DNA from: Knoellia sp031844405
GTDB taxonomy: Bacteria; Actinomycetota; Actinomycetes; Actinomycetales; Dermatophilaceae
Reading direction: 5' to 3'
Assembly: GCA_031844405.1 (NCBI GenBank)
Contig: JAUZVC010000002.1
Span: forward strand, 814,458-878,457
Length of the DNA: 64,000 bases
Positions 33,322 through 42,014 of the stretch are shown here, in pieces. Position numbers and translations under genes: made by a program. Within the stretch, counting starts at the first letter, position 1; the number at the start of each line of letters is the position of its first letter. The notes under the pieces were generated by a model. That model worked only from the letters and a program-made list of their open reading frames with translations. It was not told the origin of the DNA and searched no databases.

Positions 33322-33984
33322 GAGGGTGACCGGTGTGCTGGTGAGCACGGCGACGGCGGCCCGGTGGTCGTCGCGGCCGAGGTCGACGTCGCTCACCTGG
33401 GTCGGTCCCGGCGGGTGCTCCCTGGCCTTCCACTCGAGGAGGGCGGCAGGGGCGTCCGGCGCCGAGACGACGACCTGGCTGGGGTCGACGACGAGCCCGT
33501 GGCCGGTCGCCTTGAGGATCGCCTCCTTGCGGGCCCACAGCAGGGCCCGTGCGGCGAGCAGCCCGTCGCCGTCGAGACCCTCGAGATGTGCGGCCTCGCT
33601 CTCGTCGAGGGTCACGCTGCCGAACCCGTCGAAGTCGGCGGACTCGAGGTCCTCGACGTCGATGCCGACCTCGCCGACGCTGGTGACGACCGCGACCGCC
33701 ATGTGCTCGCCGTAGGAGACCGAGACGTGGAGGTCGCGCATCCCGGAGAGATGGGGCTTGCCGTGGCGGTCCGTGCCGCAGGTGGCGCACCGGCGCTCGA
33801 ACTGCAGCCGGCGCGGGTCCACCCCGGTCTCGTCGGCGACGAGCCGACGAAGCAGGGCGTGAGCGGTGACGAACGGAAGAGGGTTGGGCCGGCGTCCGGC
33901 GCGCTCGAGCTCGGTGGCGTCGAGCAGGTCGCGCAGACGCGGGTCGTCGCTCACCTCTGTGGTGCGGATCACGACGACGGCCAT
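33304..33984 (-). CDS. 4'-phosphopantetheinyl transferase, Sfp type
   Basis: The 226-residue protein transfers the phosphopantetheine arm of CoA to carrier-protein serines. It has the Sfp motifs: 'HVSVSYGEHMAVAVVTSVGE' 'VGIDVEDL' (Asp metal ligands) and 'WARKEAILKATGHGLVVDPS' (Glu-Lys). Length matches the Sfp subgroup that serves NRPS/PKS and secondary metabolism rather than the small AcpS type. No carrier-protein gene is in the window. It is convergent with the amidohydrolase gene. Confidence 0.93.
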   Translation of the reverse strand: MAVVVIRTTEVSDDPRLRDLLDATELERAGRRPNPLPFVTAHALLRRLVADETGVDPRRLQFERRCATCGTDRHGKPHLSGMRDLHVSVSYGEHMAVAVVTSVGEVGIDVEDLESADFDGFGSVTLDESEAAHLEGLDGDGLLAARALLWARKEAILKATGHGLVVDPSQVVVSAPDAPAALLEWKAREHPPGPTQVSDVDLGRDDHRAAVAVLTSTPVTLRVQRG

Positions 33985-34064
33985 GACCCGATCATGTCAC
34001 CAGCGGTTCACGGGCCTACCCGGTGCTCCGGTGGGGGCGTAGGTTGCGATCTGTGGAGGAGACC

Positions 34065-34874
34065 GTGCCCGTGGAGCCGGGGCGCGCCGAGGTCGGTGGC
34101 GTCGGCGTCGCGTTCCGCCGGGCCGGCTCGGGGCCGCCGCTCGTGCTCGTCCACGGCGCCGCGCTCGACTCGCGCAGCTGGGGGCCGCAGCTCACCGGTT
34201 TGGGCGACGAGCTCACCGTCGTCGCGTGGGACGAACCGGGCGTCGGCCGCTCGTCACCGGTGCCCGAAGGCTTCGACCTCACGGACTTCGCGGACGCGCT
34301 CGCCGGCCTGATCGGGCACCTCGGCCTTGGCCCGGTCCACCTCGCCGGCCTGTCGTGGGGCGGGACCGTCGTCCTCGAGTGCTACCGCCGCCACCCCGGT
34401 ATCGTCGCGTCACTCGTCCTCATGGACACGTATGCCGGGTGGAAGGGCTCGCTTCCCGCGGACGAGGTGCGCCACCGGGTCGACGGCGTGCGCGAGAGCC
34501 TCGAGGCGTCGCCGGAGGAGTTCGACCCGACCCTGCCGGGTCTCTTCGCCGGGGAACCGTCTGCCGAGATCGTCGCCCTCATGGCGGAGATGGCGGCCGA
34601 CGTCCGCCCCGAGACCCTCGCCCTCGAGCTCGGGATCATGGCCGACGCCGACCTCTCCGACGTGCTGCCCACGGTCGGGGTGCCGACGCTGCTCGTCTGG
34701 GGTGAGGCGGACGCGCGATCGCCCGTCGACCTCGTGGCACGGCAGTTCGCCGAGGCCATCCCGGGGGCCGAGCTCGCCGTCGTCGAGGGCGCCGGGCACA
34801 TGTCGAACCTCGAGCAGCCCGAGCGGGTCAACGAGGTGATCCGGGCCTTCGTCCGTCGTCATCGGACCGGCTGA
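34065..34874 (+). CDS. Alpha/beta hydrolase
   Basis: The 269-residue protein has an oxyanion motif 'LVLVHGAALDSRSWG', nucleophile elbow 'LAGLSWGGTVVLE' (Ser), acid in 'VWGEADARSP' (Asp) and catalytic His in 'VEGAGHMSNLEQPERVNEVI'. The start is GTG at 34065, five bases after GGAGG; further in-frame GTG codons at 34053 and 34071 are alternatives. The substrate is unknown. It ends two bases before the 3' end of the convergent tRNA-Arg gene, leaving no room for a separate terminator. Confidence 0.92.
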   Translation: MPVEPGRAEVGGVGVAFRRAGSGPPLVLVHGAALDSRSWGPQLTGLGDELTVVAWDEPGVGRSSPVPEGFDLTDFADALAGLIGHLGLGPVHLAGLSWGGTVVLECYRRHPGIVASLVLMDTYAGWKGSLPADEVRHRVDGVRESLEASPEEFDPTLPGLFAGEPSAEIVALMAEMAADVRPETLALELGIMADADLSDVLPTVGVPTLLVWGEADARSPVDLVARQFAEAIPGAELAVVEGAGHMSNLEQPERVNEVIRAFVRRHRTG

Positions 34875-34876
34875 GG

Positions 34877-34949
34877 CGCCCCCGGCAGGACTCGAACCTG
34901 CGACCCAGTCATTAGAAGTGACTCGCTCTATCCGCTGAGCTACGGAGGC
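34877..34949 (-). tRNA. tRNA-Arg (anticodon TCT)
   Basis: A 73-base tRNA with acceptor stem GCCTCCG/CGGGGGC (one G-T pair), anticodon stem AGTCA/TGACT with loop CTTCTAA (anticodon TCT) and T-arm GGTTCGAGTCC. It reads AGA, rare in this genome. CCA is not encoded. tRNA-Arg genes of this type are frequent integration targets; an endonuclease gene lies 61 bases away on its 5' side. Confidence 0.95.
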
Positions 34950-35010
34950 CTTTGAGAAGGGACCCTAGTCGGTCGCCGAGGTTGTCGGAGGTCGGTCATA
35001 CCGTGGCCCC

Positions 35011-35442
35011 ATGGGGGCTCATCACACGAAGGACAAGGGGGACCTCGGCACTGCGAAGGCGCACGCGGACCTCGTCGCGCAGGGCTTCGTCGTGCTGTTC
35101 CCGGCCACGGAGCACGCCGAGTTCGACCTCGTGGCCTACCAGCGCTCAGCGTTCCACCGCGTCCAGGTGAAGTACCGGTCGGAGCGTCAAGGGGCGGTGT
35201 CGGTTCGGTTCCGTTCGGTCTGGGGGGATCGCCACGGCACTCACACGCGACCGTCCGACAAGTCGCAGGTGGACGTGCTCTGCATCTACTGCCCCGAGAC
35301 CGACGCCTGTTACTACGTCCGACCGGAGGACCATCTCCAGTCCGTGACCCTGCGGGTGACCTCTTCCCGTAACCGCCAGGTCCACAACGTCCGTCTGGCC
35401 GATGGATTCCGGCACTTTCCCGAGATCTCGTCCGCTGGGTGA
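35011..35442 (+). CDS. PD-(D/E)XK endonuclease-like protein (group I intron-associated type)
   Basis: The 143-residue protein matches the short PD-(D/E)XK family that includes intron-associated homing endonucleases: 'HTKDKGDLGTAKAHADLVAQ' 'GFVVLFPATEHAEFDLVAY' with Asp39, then 'FHRVQVKYR' with Gln52-Val-Lys54 as the catalytic core. The rest ('VDVLCIYCPETDACYYVRPE') continues the fold and has two cysteines. Codons look less GC3-biased than the neighbours (for example 'gattccggcactttcc'). No intron is seen around it. Sitting next to tRNA-Arg it may be a relic of an integrated element. Confidence 0.75.
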   Translation: MGAHHTKDKGDLGTAKAHADLVAQGFVVLFPATEHAEFDLVAYQRSAFHRVQVKYRSERQGAVSVRFRSVWGDRHGTHTRPSDKSQVDVLCIYCPETDACYYVRPEDHLQSVTLRVTSSRNRQVHNVRLADGFRHFPEISSAG

Positions 35443-35505
35443 ACTGCAGGTCAGCGCGTCGGCACGTCGGCGCGCAGGTCCGCGCCCTTTCGTTAGGCTG
35501 AGGCA

Positions 35506-37221
35506 GTGACGACATCGGAGGCGACCAGGGCGAGCGAGCTCGTCGAGGCCGTGACCGGGCTCCGGGACGCCGTCGCCGCCTCCTCGCTCCCGCTCCACAC
35601 CCCGGGCCAGGCCCAGGGGCAGGCCGTGCGACGTGAGCTCATCCACCAGCTCGACGACTACGTCATACCGCGGCTGCGCTCCATCGACGCGCCCCTCCTC
35701 GCCGTCGTCGGCGGCTCGACGGGCGCCGGCAAGTCGACCCTCGTCAACTCCATCGTGGGATCCGTCGTCAGCCGCTCCGGCGTGCTCCGACCCACGACGA
35801 CGAGCCCCGTGCTCGTGCACCACCCCGACGACAAGCGCTGGTTCGCCGACCAGCGCATCCTCCCGACGCTCTCCCGAGTGACCGGCAGCCCCACCGAGGA
35901 GACGCAGCCCGGCACCGTCCGCCTCGTCGAGTCGTCGAGCCTGCCACCCGGCATGGCGCTGCTCGACGCGCCCGACATCGACTCGGTGGTCCAGGCCAAC
36001 CGCGAGCTCGCCAACCAGCTGCTCGCGGCCGCGGACCTCTGGCTCTTCGTCACGACGGCCGCCCGCTACGCCGACGCCGTCCCGTGGGACCTGCTTCGCA
36101 CCGCGGCCGAGCGCGGCACCTCCGTCGCCATCGTCCTCGACCGCATCGCCCCGGAGTCCGTCGACGAGATCCGGCCGCACCTCGCGGGCATGCTGCGCGA
36201 GCAGGGCCTGCCGACCGCGCCGATCTTCACCGTCCCCGAGACCCAGCTGACCCGCGACGGGTCACTCCCGCCCGAGGCGATGGGCCGGCTGCGCGCGTGG
36301 CTCGACGCACTCGCCAGCGATGCCCGTGCCCGCGCGGTGGTCGTCAGCCAGACCCTCAAGGGCGCGATGGGGTCGCTGTCGGGCCGGACCGACGCCCTCG
36401 TCACCGCCTTGATCGAGCAGGACCGCGCAGCCGAGAACCTCCTGCGGGCCACCGACGAGAGCTACGCCGCCGCGACCCAGGGCGTCAAGGACGGCATGAC
36501 CGACGGCACACTGCTCCGCGGCGAGGTCCTCGCCCGCTGGCAGGAGTTCGTCGGCACCGGCGAGTTCTTCCGGCAGGTCGAGTCGACGCTGTCGAAGTGG
36601 CGCGACCGGGTCACCGCGGCGATCAAGGGCCAGCCGGCCCCGTCCGAGGACCTCGGCGAGGCGCTCCAGTCCGGAGTCGCCAACCTCCTCGTCTCCCACG
36701 CGTCCGCCGCCGCTGCCGACAGCGCGCGCGCCTGGCGACGCCTGCCCGGTGGCGAGACCCTCGTAATGTCCTTCCCCGAGCTCGCCAAGCCGTCGCCCGA
36801 CCTCATTCCGCGCGTCGAGGCGCTCGTGCGCGAGTGGCAGGGCGAGGTCTTCGACATCGTGCGCAGCGAGGGCGGCAACCGGCGGACCAACGCGAGGATC
36901 GCGGCATACGGCGTCAACGCCATCGGCCTCTTCCTCATGCTCGTCTCGTTCGCCGCGACGGGTGGCCTCACCGGCGCCGAGGTCGGCATCGCGGGCGGCA
37001 CGTCGGTGCTCGCCCAACGCGTCCTGGAGGCGATCTTCGGCGACCAGGCCGTCCGCGAGATGGCCGCGAAGGCGCGCAAGAGCCTCCTCGCCCGCGTCGA
37101 GGACCTGTATGCCGTGGAGCAGGCCCGCTTCGCCGAGGCCCTCGCGTCGCTGGGCGACGCGACCGGCCAGTCGGCCGCCCTCGACCGTGCCGCGACCAGA
37201 GTCCGAGAGGTGGCTGCATGA
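35506..37221 (+). CDS. Dynamin-like/GTPase domain protein 1
   Basis: The 571-residue protein has a P-loop 'GGSTGAGKST' (69-78), switch-region Thr in 'PTTTSPVLVHH', G3-like 'LLDAPDIDS' and a G4 region 'VAIVLDRI'. A long helical region follows, with a hydrophobic pair near 465-500 ('NAIGLFLMLVSFAATGGLTG' 'AEVGIAGGTSVLAQ') and a C-terminal helix. This is the layout of bacterial dynamin-like or YeeP/YfjP-like GTPases acting at membranes. The start is GTG at 35506. It overlaps the second GTPase gene (ATGA), so the two probably form a heteromeric pair. Confidence 0.87.
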   Translation: MTTSEATRASELVEAVTGLRDAVAASSLPLHTPGQAQGQAVRRELIHQLDDYVIPRLRSIDAPLLAVVGGSTGAGKSTLVNSIVGSVVSRSGVLRPTTTSPVLVHHPDDKRWFADQRILPTLSRVTGSPTEETQPGTVRLVESSSLPPGMALLDAPDIDSVVQANRELANQLLAAADLWLFVTTAARYADAVPWDLLRTAAERGTSVAIVLDRIAPESVDEIRPHLAGMLREQGLPTAPIFTVPETQLTRDGSLPPEAMGRLRAWLDALASDARARAVVVSQTLKGAMGSLSGRTDALVTALIEQDRAAENLLRATDESYAAATQGVKDGMTDGTLLRGEVLARWQEFVGTGEFFRQVESTLSKWRDRVTAAIKGQPAPSEDLGEALQSGVANLLVSHASAAAADSARAWRRLPGGETLVMSFPELAKPSPDLIPRVEALVREWQGEVFDIVRSEGGNRRTNARIAAYGVNAIGLFLMLVSFAATGGLTGAEVGIAGGTSVLAQRVLEAIFGDQAVREMAAKARKSLLARVEDLYAVEQARFAEALASLGDATGQSAALDRAATRVREVAA

Positions 37222-38885
37222 GCCCGTTGCGCATGGGTAGCGCGAAGGTCGGCAGCGTCACCGCGGAGTCGCTCATGTCTGCCTCCGGGTCGCTCGAGCA
37301 GGCGCTCGCGAGCGGTGGTGACGAGCTGCCCGAGGCGCCCTCGACGCGAGCACGCACCGTGGTCGCCAAGGTCGAGAAGCGCACCTCCATCGTCGGGGGG
37401 CACACCGTCGTCGCGCTGGCGGGGGCCACCGGCAGCGGCAAGTCCTCCCTCTTCAACGCCCTCGTCGGTGAGGACGTCGCGTCGGTCGGCGCCCGCCGCC
37501 CGACGACGTCGAGGCCCACCGCCGCGATCTGGGGCGACGAGTCCGCAGGACCTCTCCTCGACTGGCTCGACGTCTCCACCCGGCACCACGTCGCGGGGGA
37601 CGTCACGGTCGAAGGGACCGTCGGCTCGCTCGACGGCCTCGTGCTCCTCGACCTGCCGGACTTCGACTCGCGCGTGACCGAGCACCGGGCCGAGGCGGAG
37701 CGGGTGCTCGACCTCGTGGACGTCTTCGTCTGGGTGACCGACCCGCAGAAGTACGCCGACGCGCGCCTCCACGACGACTACGTCGCCGCACTCGCGACCC
37801 ACGACGCCGTGACGGTCGTCGTCCTCAACCAGGTGGACCGTCTCCACGAGGACGACGTCGAGCGCTGCGTCGCCGACCTCAAGCGCCTCATGGCCCGGGA
37901 CGGGATGCCCGACGCGACCGTCATCCCCACCTCGGCGCGCACCGGCCGGGGGCTCGACGTCCTCGGCCAGCGGCTGAGCAACGCCGTGTCGGGCGCGAAC
38001 GCCGCCCGCACCCGTCTCGCCGCCGACGTGCGTCAGTCGGCCGCCGCGCTGCGGCCCGGTGTGGCCGACTCCGAGCCCGTGGTGAAGGCCAAGGGCGAAG
38101 GTGAGCTCGTCGACGCACTCGCCCGCGCGGCCGGTGTGCCCACCGTCGTCGCCGCGGTCGAGCGCGACTACCGCATGCAGGCGACGAGCCACACGGGGTG
38201 GCCGTTCACTCGCTGGGTCCAGCGCTTCAAGCCACGCCCGCTGCGCCGCCTGCGGCTCGACGACGGTCGGGGAGCGGTCACGGTGAGCGACGCCGACGTG
38301 CGTTCGGTCCTCGGGCGTTCATCGCTGCCGCCGCCGACTCCCGCTGCCCGCGCCGCCGTCGACCTGGCGACCCGGAGCCTCGCCGACCGTGCGGGCTCGT
38401 CGCTGCCGACGCGGTGGGGTGACGCGATCGACGCCGCGGCCGCTCCTCCGGGTCACGCGATGGCCGACGCCCTCGACCAGGCCGTCATCTCCACGTCGCT
38501 GCGCTCGCGCACGCCCGTCTGGTGGCGCGTCGTCGGCATCGCACAGGTCGTCCTCGCGCTCACCGCGGTGGCCGGGCTCGTGTGGCTCCTCGTGCTCATG
38601 CTGCTCGGCTGGCTCCAGTTCCCGAGCATCGAGACCCCGACGCTGGGACCGCTGCCGTGGCCGTTCGTCCTGCTCGTCGGCGGGGTGCTCGCCGGCCTGC
38701 TGCTGGCCCTCGTCTCCCGCTTCCTCGCGGGCATCGGGGCACGTCGGCGCGCCCGCGTCATCGACGGGCGCCTGCGCGGGTCGATCTCGACCGTCGCCGA
38801 CGAGCGGATCCTCGCGCCAGTCACCGCGATCCTCGAGCGACACCGGGCCACGCGCGAGCACCTCGAGAGCGCTGCCAAGGTCTGA
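37218..38885 (+). CDS. Era-like/dynamin-like membrane GTPase 2
   Basis: The 555-residue protein has G1 'GATGSGKSSLFN' (69-80), G3 'LLDLPDFDS', G4 'VVLNQVDRL' and G5-like 'IPTSARTGRG', close to the Era/HflX superfamily. Two transmembrane helices near 455-480 and 490-515 ('IAQVVLALTAVAGLVWLLVL', 'WPFVLLVGGVLAGLLLALVS') anchor its C-terminal part. Its ATG overlaps the stop of the first GTPase gene. Such pairs are widespread in actinobacteria with no settled function; membrane remodelling or stress response is suggested by analogy with dynamins. Confidence 0.87.
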   Translation: MSPLRMGSAKVGSVTAESLMSASGSLEQALASGGDELPEAPSTRARTVVAKVEKRTSIVGGHTVVALAGATGSGKSSLFNALVGEDVASVGARRPTTSRPTAAIWGDESAGPLLDWLDVSTRHHVAGDVTVEGTVGSLDGLVLLDLPDFDSRVTEHRAEAERVLDLVDVFVWVTDPQKYADARLHDDYVAALATHDAVTVVVLNQVDRLHEDDVERCVADLKRLMARDGMPDATVIPTSARTGRGLDVLGQRLSNAVSGANAARTRLAADVRQSAAALRPGVADSEPVVKAKGEGELVDALARAAGVPTVVAAVERDYRMQATSHTGWPFTRWVQRFKPRPLRRLRLDDGRGAVTVSDADVRSVLGRSSLPPPTPAARAAVDLATRSLADRAGSSLPTRWGDAIDAAAAPPGHAMADALDQAVISTSLRSRTPVWWRVVGIAQVVLALTAVAGLVWLLVLMLLGWLQFPSIETPTLGPLPWPFVLLVGGVLAGLLLALVSRFLAGIGARRRARVIDGRLRGSISTVADERILAPVTAILERHRATREHLESAAKV

Positions 38886-39041
38886 CCGGCCCCTCCCGAG
38901 CACGGCTGGCCGTCCACAGGCACGTCGCGCGGGCTCCGTCGTCCACAGGTGGCGCCGGGGGGCGTTGCCGGTGTCGGTCGACCCACTGAGGCTGGTCGCA
39001 GTGCACCGCACGAGCGGAGCCCGACCAGAAGGGGATCACCC

Positions 39042-39581
39042 ATGCAGGACACCACCGTCACCGTCCACGGACGCCTCGTCGCCGACCCCGAGATCTGCGT
39101 GGGCAAGAGCGGCCAGCCCTACGCCCGGTTCCGCATCGCCTCGACGCCCCGGCGACCCGTGCAGGGCCAGCCCGGCGCCTACGAGGACGGCGACACGTCC
39201 TTCTTCACCGTCTACGCGTTCCGCAACCTCGGCGCCAACCTCGCCAAGTCGTTCCGACGTGGAGAGCCGGTCATCGTCCACGGCCGCCTGCGCGTGCGTG
39301 ACTACCAGCGGGACGACAAGTCCTACGGCACCTCGGTCAACATCGACGCCAGCGGCGCCGGCCACGACCTCAGCTGGGGGCAGGCGGCCTACGAGAAGGT
39401 CACCAAGCCGTCCTACGGCACCGGCGACCGGATGGACGACGCATTCGACGGTGAGGAGCCCACCGAGGGTCAGGCCGACGGCAGCGGGAGCTTCGGCGAT
39501 CCGCAGCGCGACGACTACCTCCTGGCCGAGCGACCCACCGACGCCTCGACCGGTCCGCTCGTCGAGGAGCCCGCGGCCTGA
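39042..39581 (+). CDS. ssb: Single-stranded DNA-binding protein, short-tail (SsbB-like) type
   Basis: The 179-residue protein has an OB fold at about 1-110 ('TVTVHGRLVADPEICVGKSG' 'QPYARFRIAST', 'FFTVYAFRNLGANLAKSFRR' 'GEPVIVHGRLRVRDYQ'). The C-terminal tail is acidic (DDAFDGEEPTE) but ends 'GPLVEEPAA', lacking the DDIPF/DDDLPF tip that recruits replication partners. It therefore resembles the second, SsbB-type protein of actinobacteria rather than the essential SsbA, which is normally encoded beside rpsF/rpsR. It stands alone, upstream of ettA. Confidence 0.92.
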   Translation: MQDTTVTVHGRLVADPEICVGKSGQPYARFRIASTPRRPVQGQPGAYEDGDTSFFTVYAFRNLGANLAKSFRRGEPVIVHGRLRVRDYQRDDKSYGTSVNIDASGAGHDLSWGQAAYEKVTKPSYGTGDRMDDAFDGEEPTEGQADGSGSFGDPQRDDYLLAERPTDASTGPLVEEPAA

Positions 39582-39652
39582 GGGGCGCCTGAGGGCGCTC
39601 GAGGGGCCAGAACCGATTCGGGGATGGGGCGGGCAGTCGTTAGCCTTGCCCC

Positions 39653-41335
39653 ATGCCCGAGTTCATCTATGTCATGTCGCGCGCCCGCAAGGCCCATGGC
39701 GACAAGGTCATCCTCGACGATGTCACCCTGTCGTTCCTGCCCGGCGCCAAGATCGGCGTCGTCGGCCCCAACGGCGCCGGCAAGTCGTCCGTCCTCAAGA
39801 TCATGGCCGGGCTCGACCAGCCGTCCAACGGCGAGGCGCGCCTGACGCCGGGCTACAGCGTCGGCATCCTCATGCAGGAGCCCGAGCTCAACGAGGAGAA
39901 GACGGTCCTCGGCAACGTGGAGGAGGGTGCGGGGGAGATCAAGGCCAAGCTCGACCGCTACAACGCCATCTCCGAGGAGATGGGCGAGCCCGACGCCGAC
40001 TTCGACGCGCTCATGACCGAGATGGGCAAGCTCCAGGAGGAGATCGACGCGGCCGACGCGTGGGACCTCGACTCCCAGCTCGAGCAGGCGATGGACGCCC
40101 TGCGCTGCCCGCCGCCGGACGCCGACGTCACCGTGCTCTCCGGTGGGGAGCGTCGTCGCGTCGCGCTCTGCAAGCTCCTGCTCCAGAAGCCGGACCTGCT
40201 TCTCCTCGACGAGCCGACCAACCACCTCGACGCCGAGTCGGTCCTCTGGCTCGAGCAGCACCTCGCGGCCTACCACGGCGCCGTCGTCGCCGTGACGCAC
40301 GACCGCTACTTCATGGACAACGTCGCGCAGTGGATCCTCGAGCTCGACCGCGGCCGCGCCTACCCCTACGAGGGCAACTACTCGACCTACCTCGAGAAGA
40401 AGCAGGCCCGTCTCGAGGTCCAGGGCAAGAAGGACGCCAAGCTCGCCAAGCGCCTCAAGGAGGAGCTCGAGTGGGTCCGCTCCAACGCCAAGGCCCGCCA
40501 GACGAAGTCCAAGGCTCGCCTCGCCCGCTACGAGGAGATGGCCGCCGAGGCGGACCGCACCCGCAAGCTTGACTTCGAGGAGATCCAGATCCCGCCGGGC
40601 CCGCGCCTCGGCAGCAAGGTCATCGAGGTCAAGGACCTCAAGAAGGGCTTCGGGGACCGCGTCCTCATCGACGGGCTGTCGTTCTCGCTCCCGCGCAACG
40701 GCATCGTCGGGGTCATCGGTGCCAACGGCGTCGGCAAGACGACGCTCTTCAAGACGATCGTCGGCCTCGAGCCGGCCGACGGCGGCGTCGTCGACATCGG
40801 CGACACCGTGAAGATCTCCTACGTCGACCAGAGCCGCGGCGGCCTCGACCCCAACAAGAACCTCTGGGAGACGGTGTCCGGCGGCCACGACTACATCCAG
40901 GTCGGCAACGTCGAGATCCCGTCGCGCGCCTACGTCTCGCAGTTCGGGTTCAAGGGCCCGGACCAGCAGAAGAAGGCCGGCGTCCTCTCCGGTGGCGAGC
41001 GCAACCGCCTCAACCTCGCGCTCACCCTCAAGGAGGGCGGCAACCTGCTCCTCCTCGACGAGCCGACCAACGACCTCGACGTCGAGACCCTCAGCTCGCT
41101 CGAGAACGCGCTGCTGGAGTTCCCCGGCTGTGCCGTCGTCATCAGCCACGACCGCTGGTTCCTCGACCGGGTCGCGACGCACATCCTCGCCTACGAGGGC
41201 ACCGAGGAGAACCCGGCGAGCTGGTACTGGTTCGAGGGCAACTTCGAGGCTTACGAGGCCAACAAGATCGAGCGTCTCGGCGAGGAGGCGGCCCGTCCGC
41301 ACCGCGTCACCTACCGCAAGCTGACCCGCGACTGA
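39653..41335 (+). CDS. ettA: Energy-dependent translational throttle protein EttA (ABC-F)
   Basis: The 560-residue soluble ABC-F protein has two nucleotide-binding domains: Walker A 'GPNGAGKSS' and 'GANGVGKTT', signatures 'LSGGERRRVALCKLLLQ' and 'LSGGERNRLNLALTLKEGG', and 'LLLDEPTNHLDAES' / 'LLLDEPTNDLDVET'. The interdomain linker ('LEWVRSNAKARQTKSKARLA' 'RYEEM') is the EttA-type P-site tRNA-interaction motif. It binds the ribosomal E site and gates the start of elongation according to ATP/ADP. It is monocistronic; a small hairpin (GAGCCC/GGGCTC, 41348-41364) follows. Confidence 0.96.
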   Translation: MPEFIYVMSRARKAHGDKVILDDVTLSFLPGAKIGVVGPNGAGKSSVLKIMAGLDQPSNGEARLTPGYSVGILMQEPELNEEKTVLGNVEEGAGEIKAKLDRYNAISEEMGEPDADFDALMTEMGKLQEEIDAADAWDLDSQLEQAMDALRCPPPDADVTVLSGGERRRVALCKLLLQKPDLLLLDEPTNHLDAESVLWLEQHLAAYHGAVVAVTHDRYFMDNVAQWILELDRGRAYPYEGNYSTYLEKKQARLEVQGKKDAKLAKRLKEELEWVRSNAKARQTKSKARLARYEEMAAEADRTRKLDFEEIQIPPGPRLGSKVIEVKDLKKGFGDRVLIDGLSFSLPRNGIVGVIGANGVGKTTLFKTIVGLEPADGGVVDIGDTVKISYVDQSRGGLDPNKNLWETVSGGHDYIQVGNVEIPSRAYVSQFGFKGPDQQKKAGVLSGGERNRLNLALTLKEGGNLLLLDEPTNDLDVETLSSLENALLEFPGCAVVISHDRWFLDRVATHILAYEGTEENPASWYWFEGNFEAYEANKIERLGEEAARPHRVTYRKLTRD

Positions 41336-41362
41336 GGGTCGCACCCGGAGCCCGGCAGGGGC

Positions 41363-41986
41363 TCACGCGCGGCGGACGTCCGCGCCGAGGGGGCAGACCG
41401 CCACGGGTTCGTAGTGCGGTCTGCCCCTTCCCTCTCCCCGGTGGGAGACGAAGAGGGTGACCTCGTCCGCGGGCCAGGACGGGCCGGCATACGCATCCAT
41501 GACGCGGAGCCAGTGAGTCGCCTCGAAAGGCCGACGAACGCGCGCGAGGGTGAGGTGCGGGCGGTAGGCGCCGCCGGCCGGTGAGGCCCCGATGCGGCTG
41601 CACGCCCGCCGCACGCCGAGGGCCAGCGACTCCAGCCGAGCGAGGCCGTCGGGGGAGTCGGAGCGGACGTCCATCCAGACGACGCGGGCTTGGCTCGGGT
41701 CGGGGAACGTGCCGGCGCCATTGAGCCGCAGGGGAATCGGCTCGTGCTCGGCCGCAACCCGGGCCACCTCGTCGCCGACGTCGTCGAGCAGGTGGGTGGA
41801 CACGTCACCCATGAACGCCAACGTCACGTGCCACAGGTGGGACGGCGTCCAGCGCAGGTCGGAGTGGACGTCGCGCCGCGGCTCGACAAAGCGCTCGAGG
41901 TCAGCGTGGGCGTCCGGTGGCGGCACGACAGCGGCGAAGATGCGCACCGCGTCATTGTGCGTGGTCCTGCCGTGGTCGCGATGCAC
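41363..41986 (-). CDS. thpR: RNA 2',3'-cyclic phosphodiesterase (2H family, ThpR)
   Basis: The 207-residue protein of the 2H phosphoesterase family, formerly called 2'-5' RNA ligase, has both catalytic motifs: 'HVTLAFMGDV' (first HxT) and 'HLTLARVRR' (second HxT). 'VRIFAAVVPPPDAHADLERF' is the usual N-terminus. The ATG at 41986 gives about 14 extra residues; a GTG at the Val of 'VRIFAA' (near 41944) may be the true start. It opens 2',3'-cyclic phosphates on RNA. Confidence 0.9.
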   Translation of the reverse strand: MHRDHGRTTHNDAVRIFAAVVPPPDAHADLERFVEPRRDVHSDLRWTPSHLWHVTLAFMGDVSTHLLDDVGDEVARVAAEHEPIPLRLNGAGTFPDPSQARVVWMDVRSDSPDGLARLESLALGVRRACSRIGASPAGGAYRPHLTLARVRRPFEATHWLRVMDAYAGPSWPADEVTLFVSHRGEGRGRPHYEPVAVCPLGADVRRA

Positions 41987-42014
41987 ACCGTCCGAGATCG
42001 GGTGGCGGACCGGC

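Noticed and set aside
34877..35442. A complete integrated element at tRNA-Arg
   Set aside because: No integrase, transposase or repeat of the tRNA end is seen; the next gene is an ordinary chromosomal GTPase gene.
38905..38955. Two GTCCACAG words before ssb, considered as DnaA boxes
   Set aside because: They match the TTGTCCACA consensus only partly, there are just two, and similar words occur elsewhere in the window; no origin genes are nearby.
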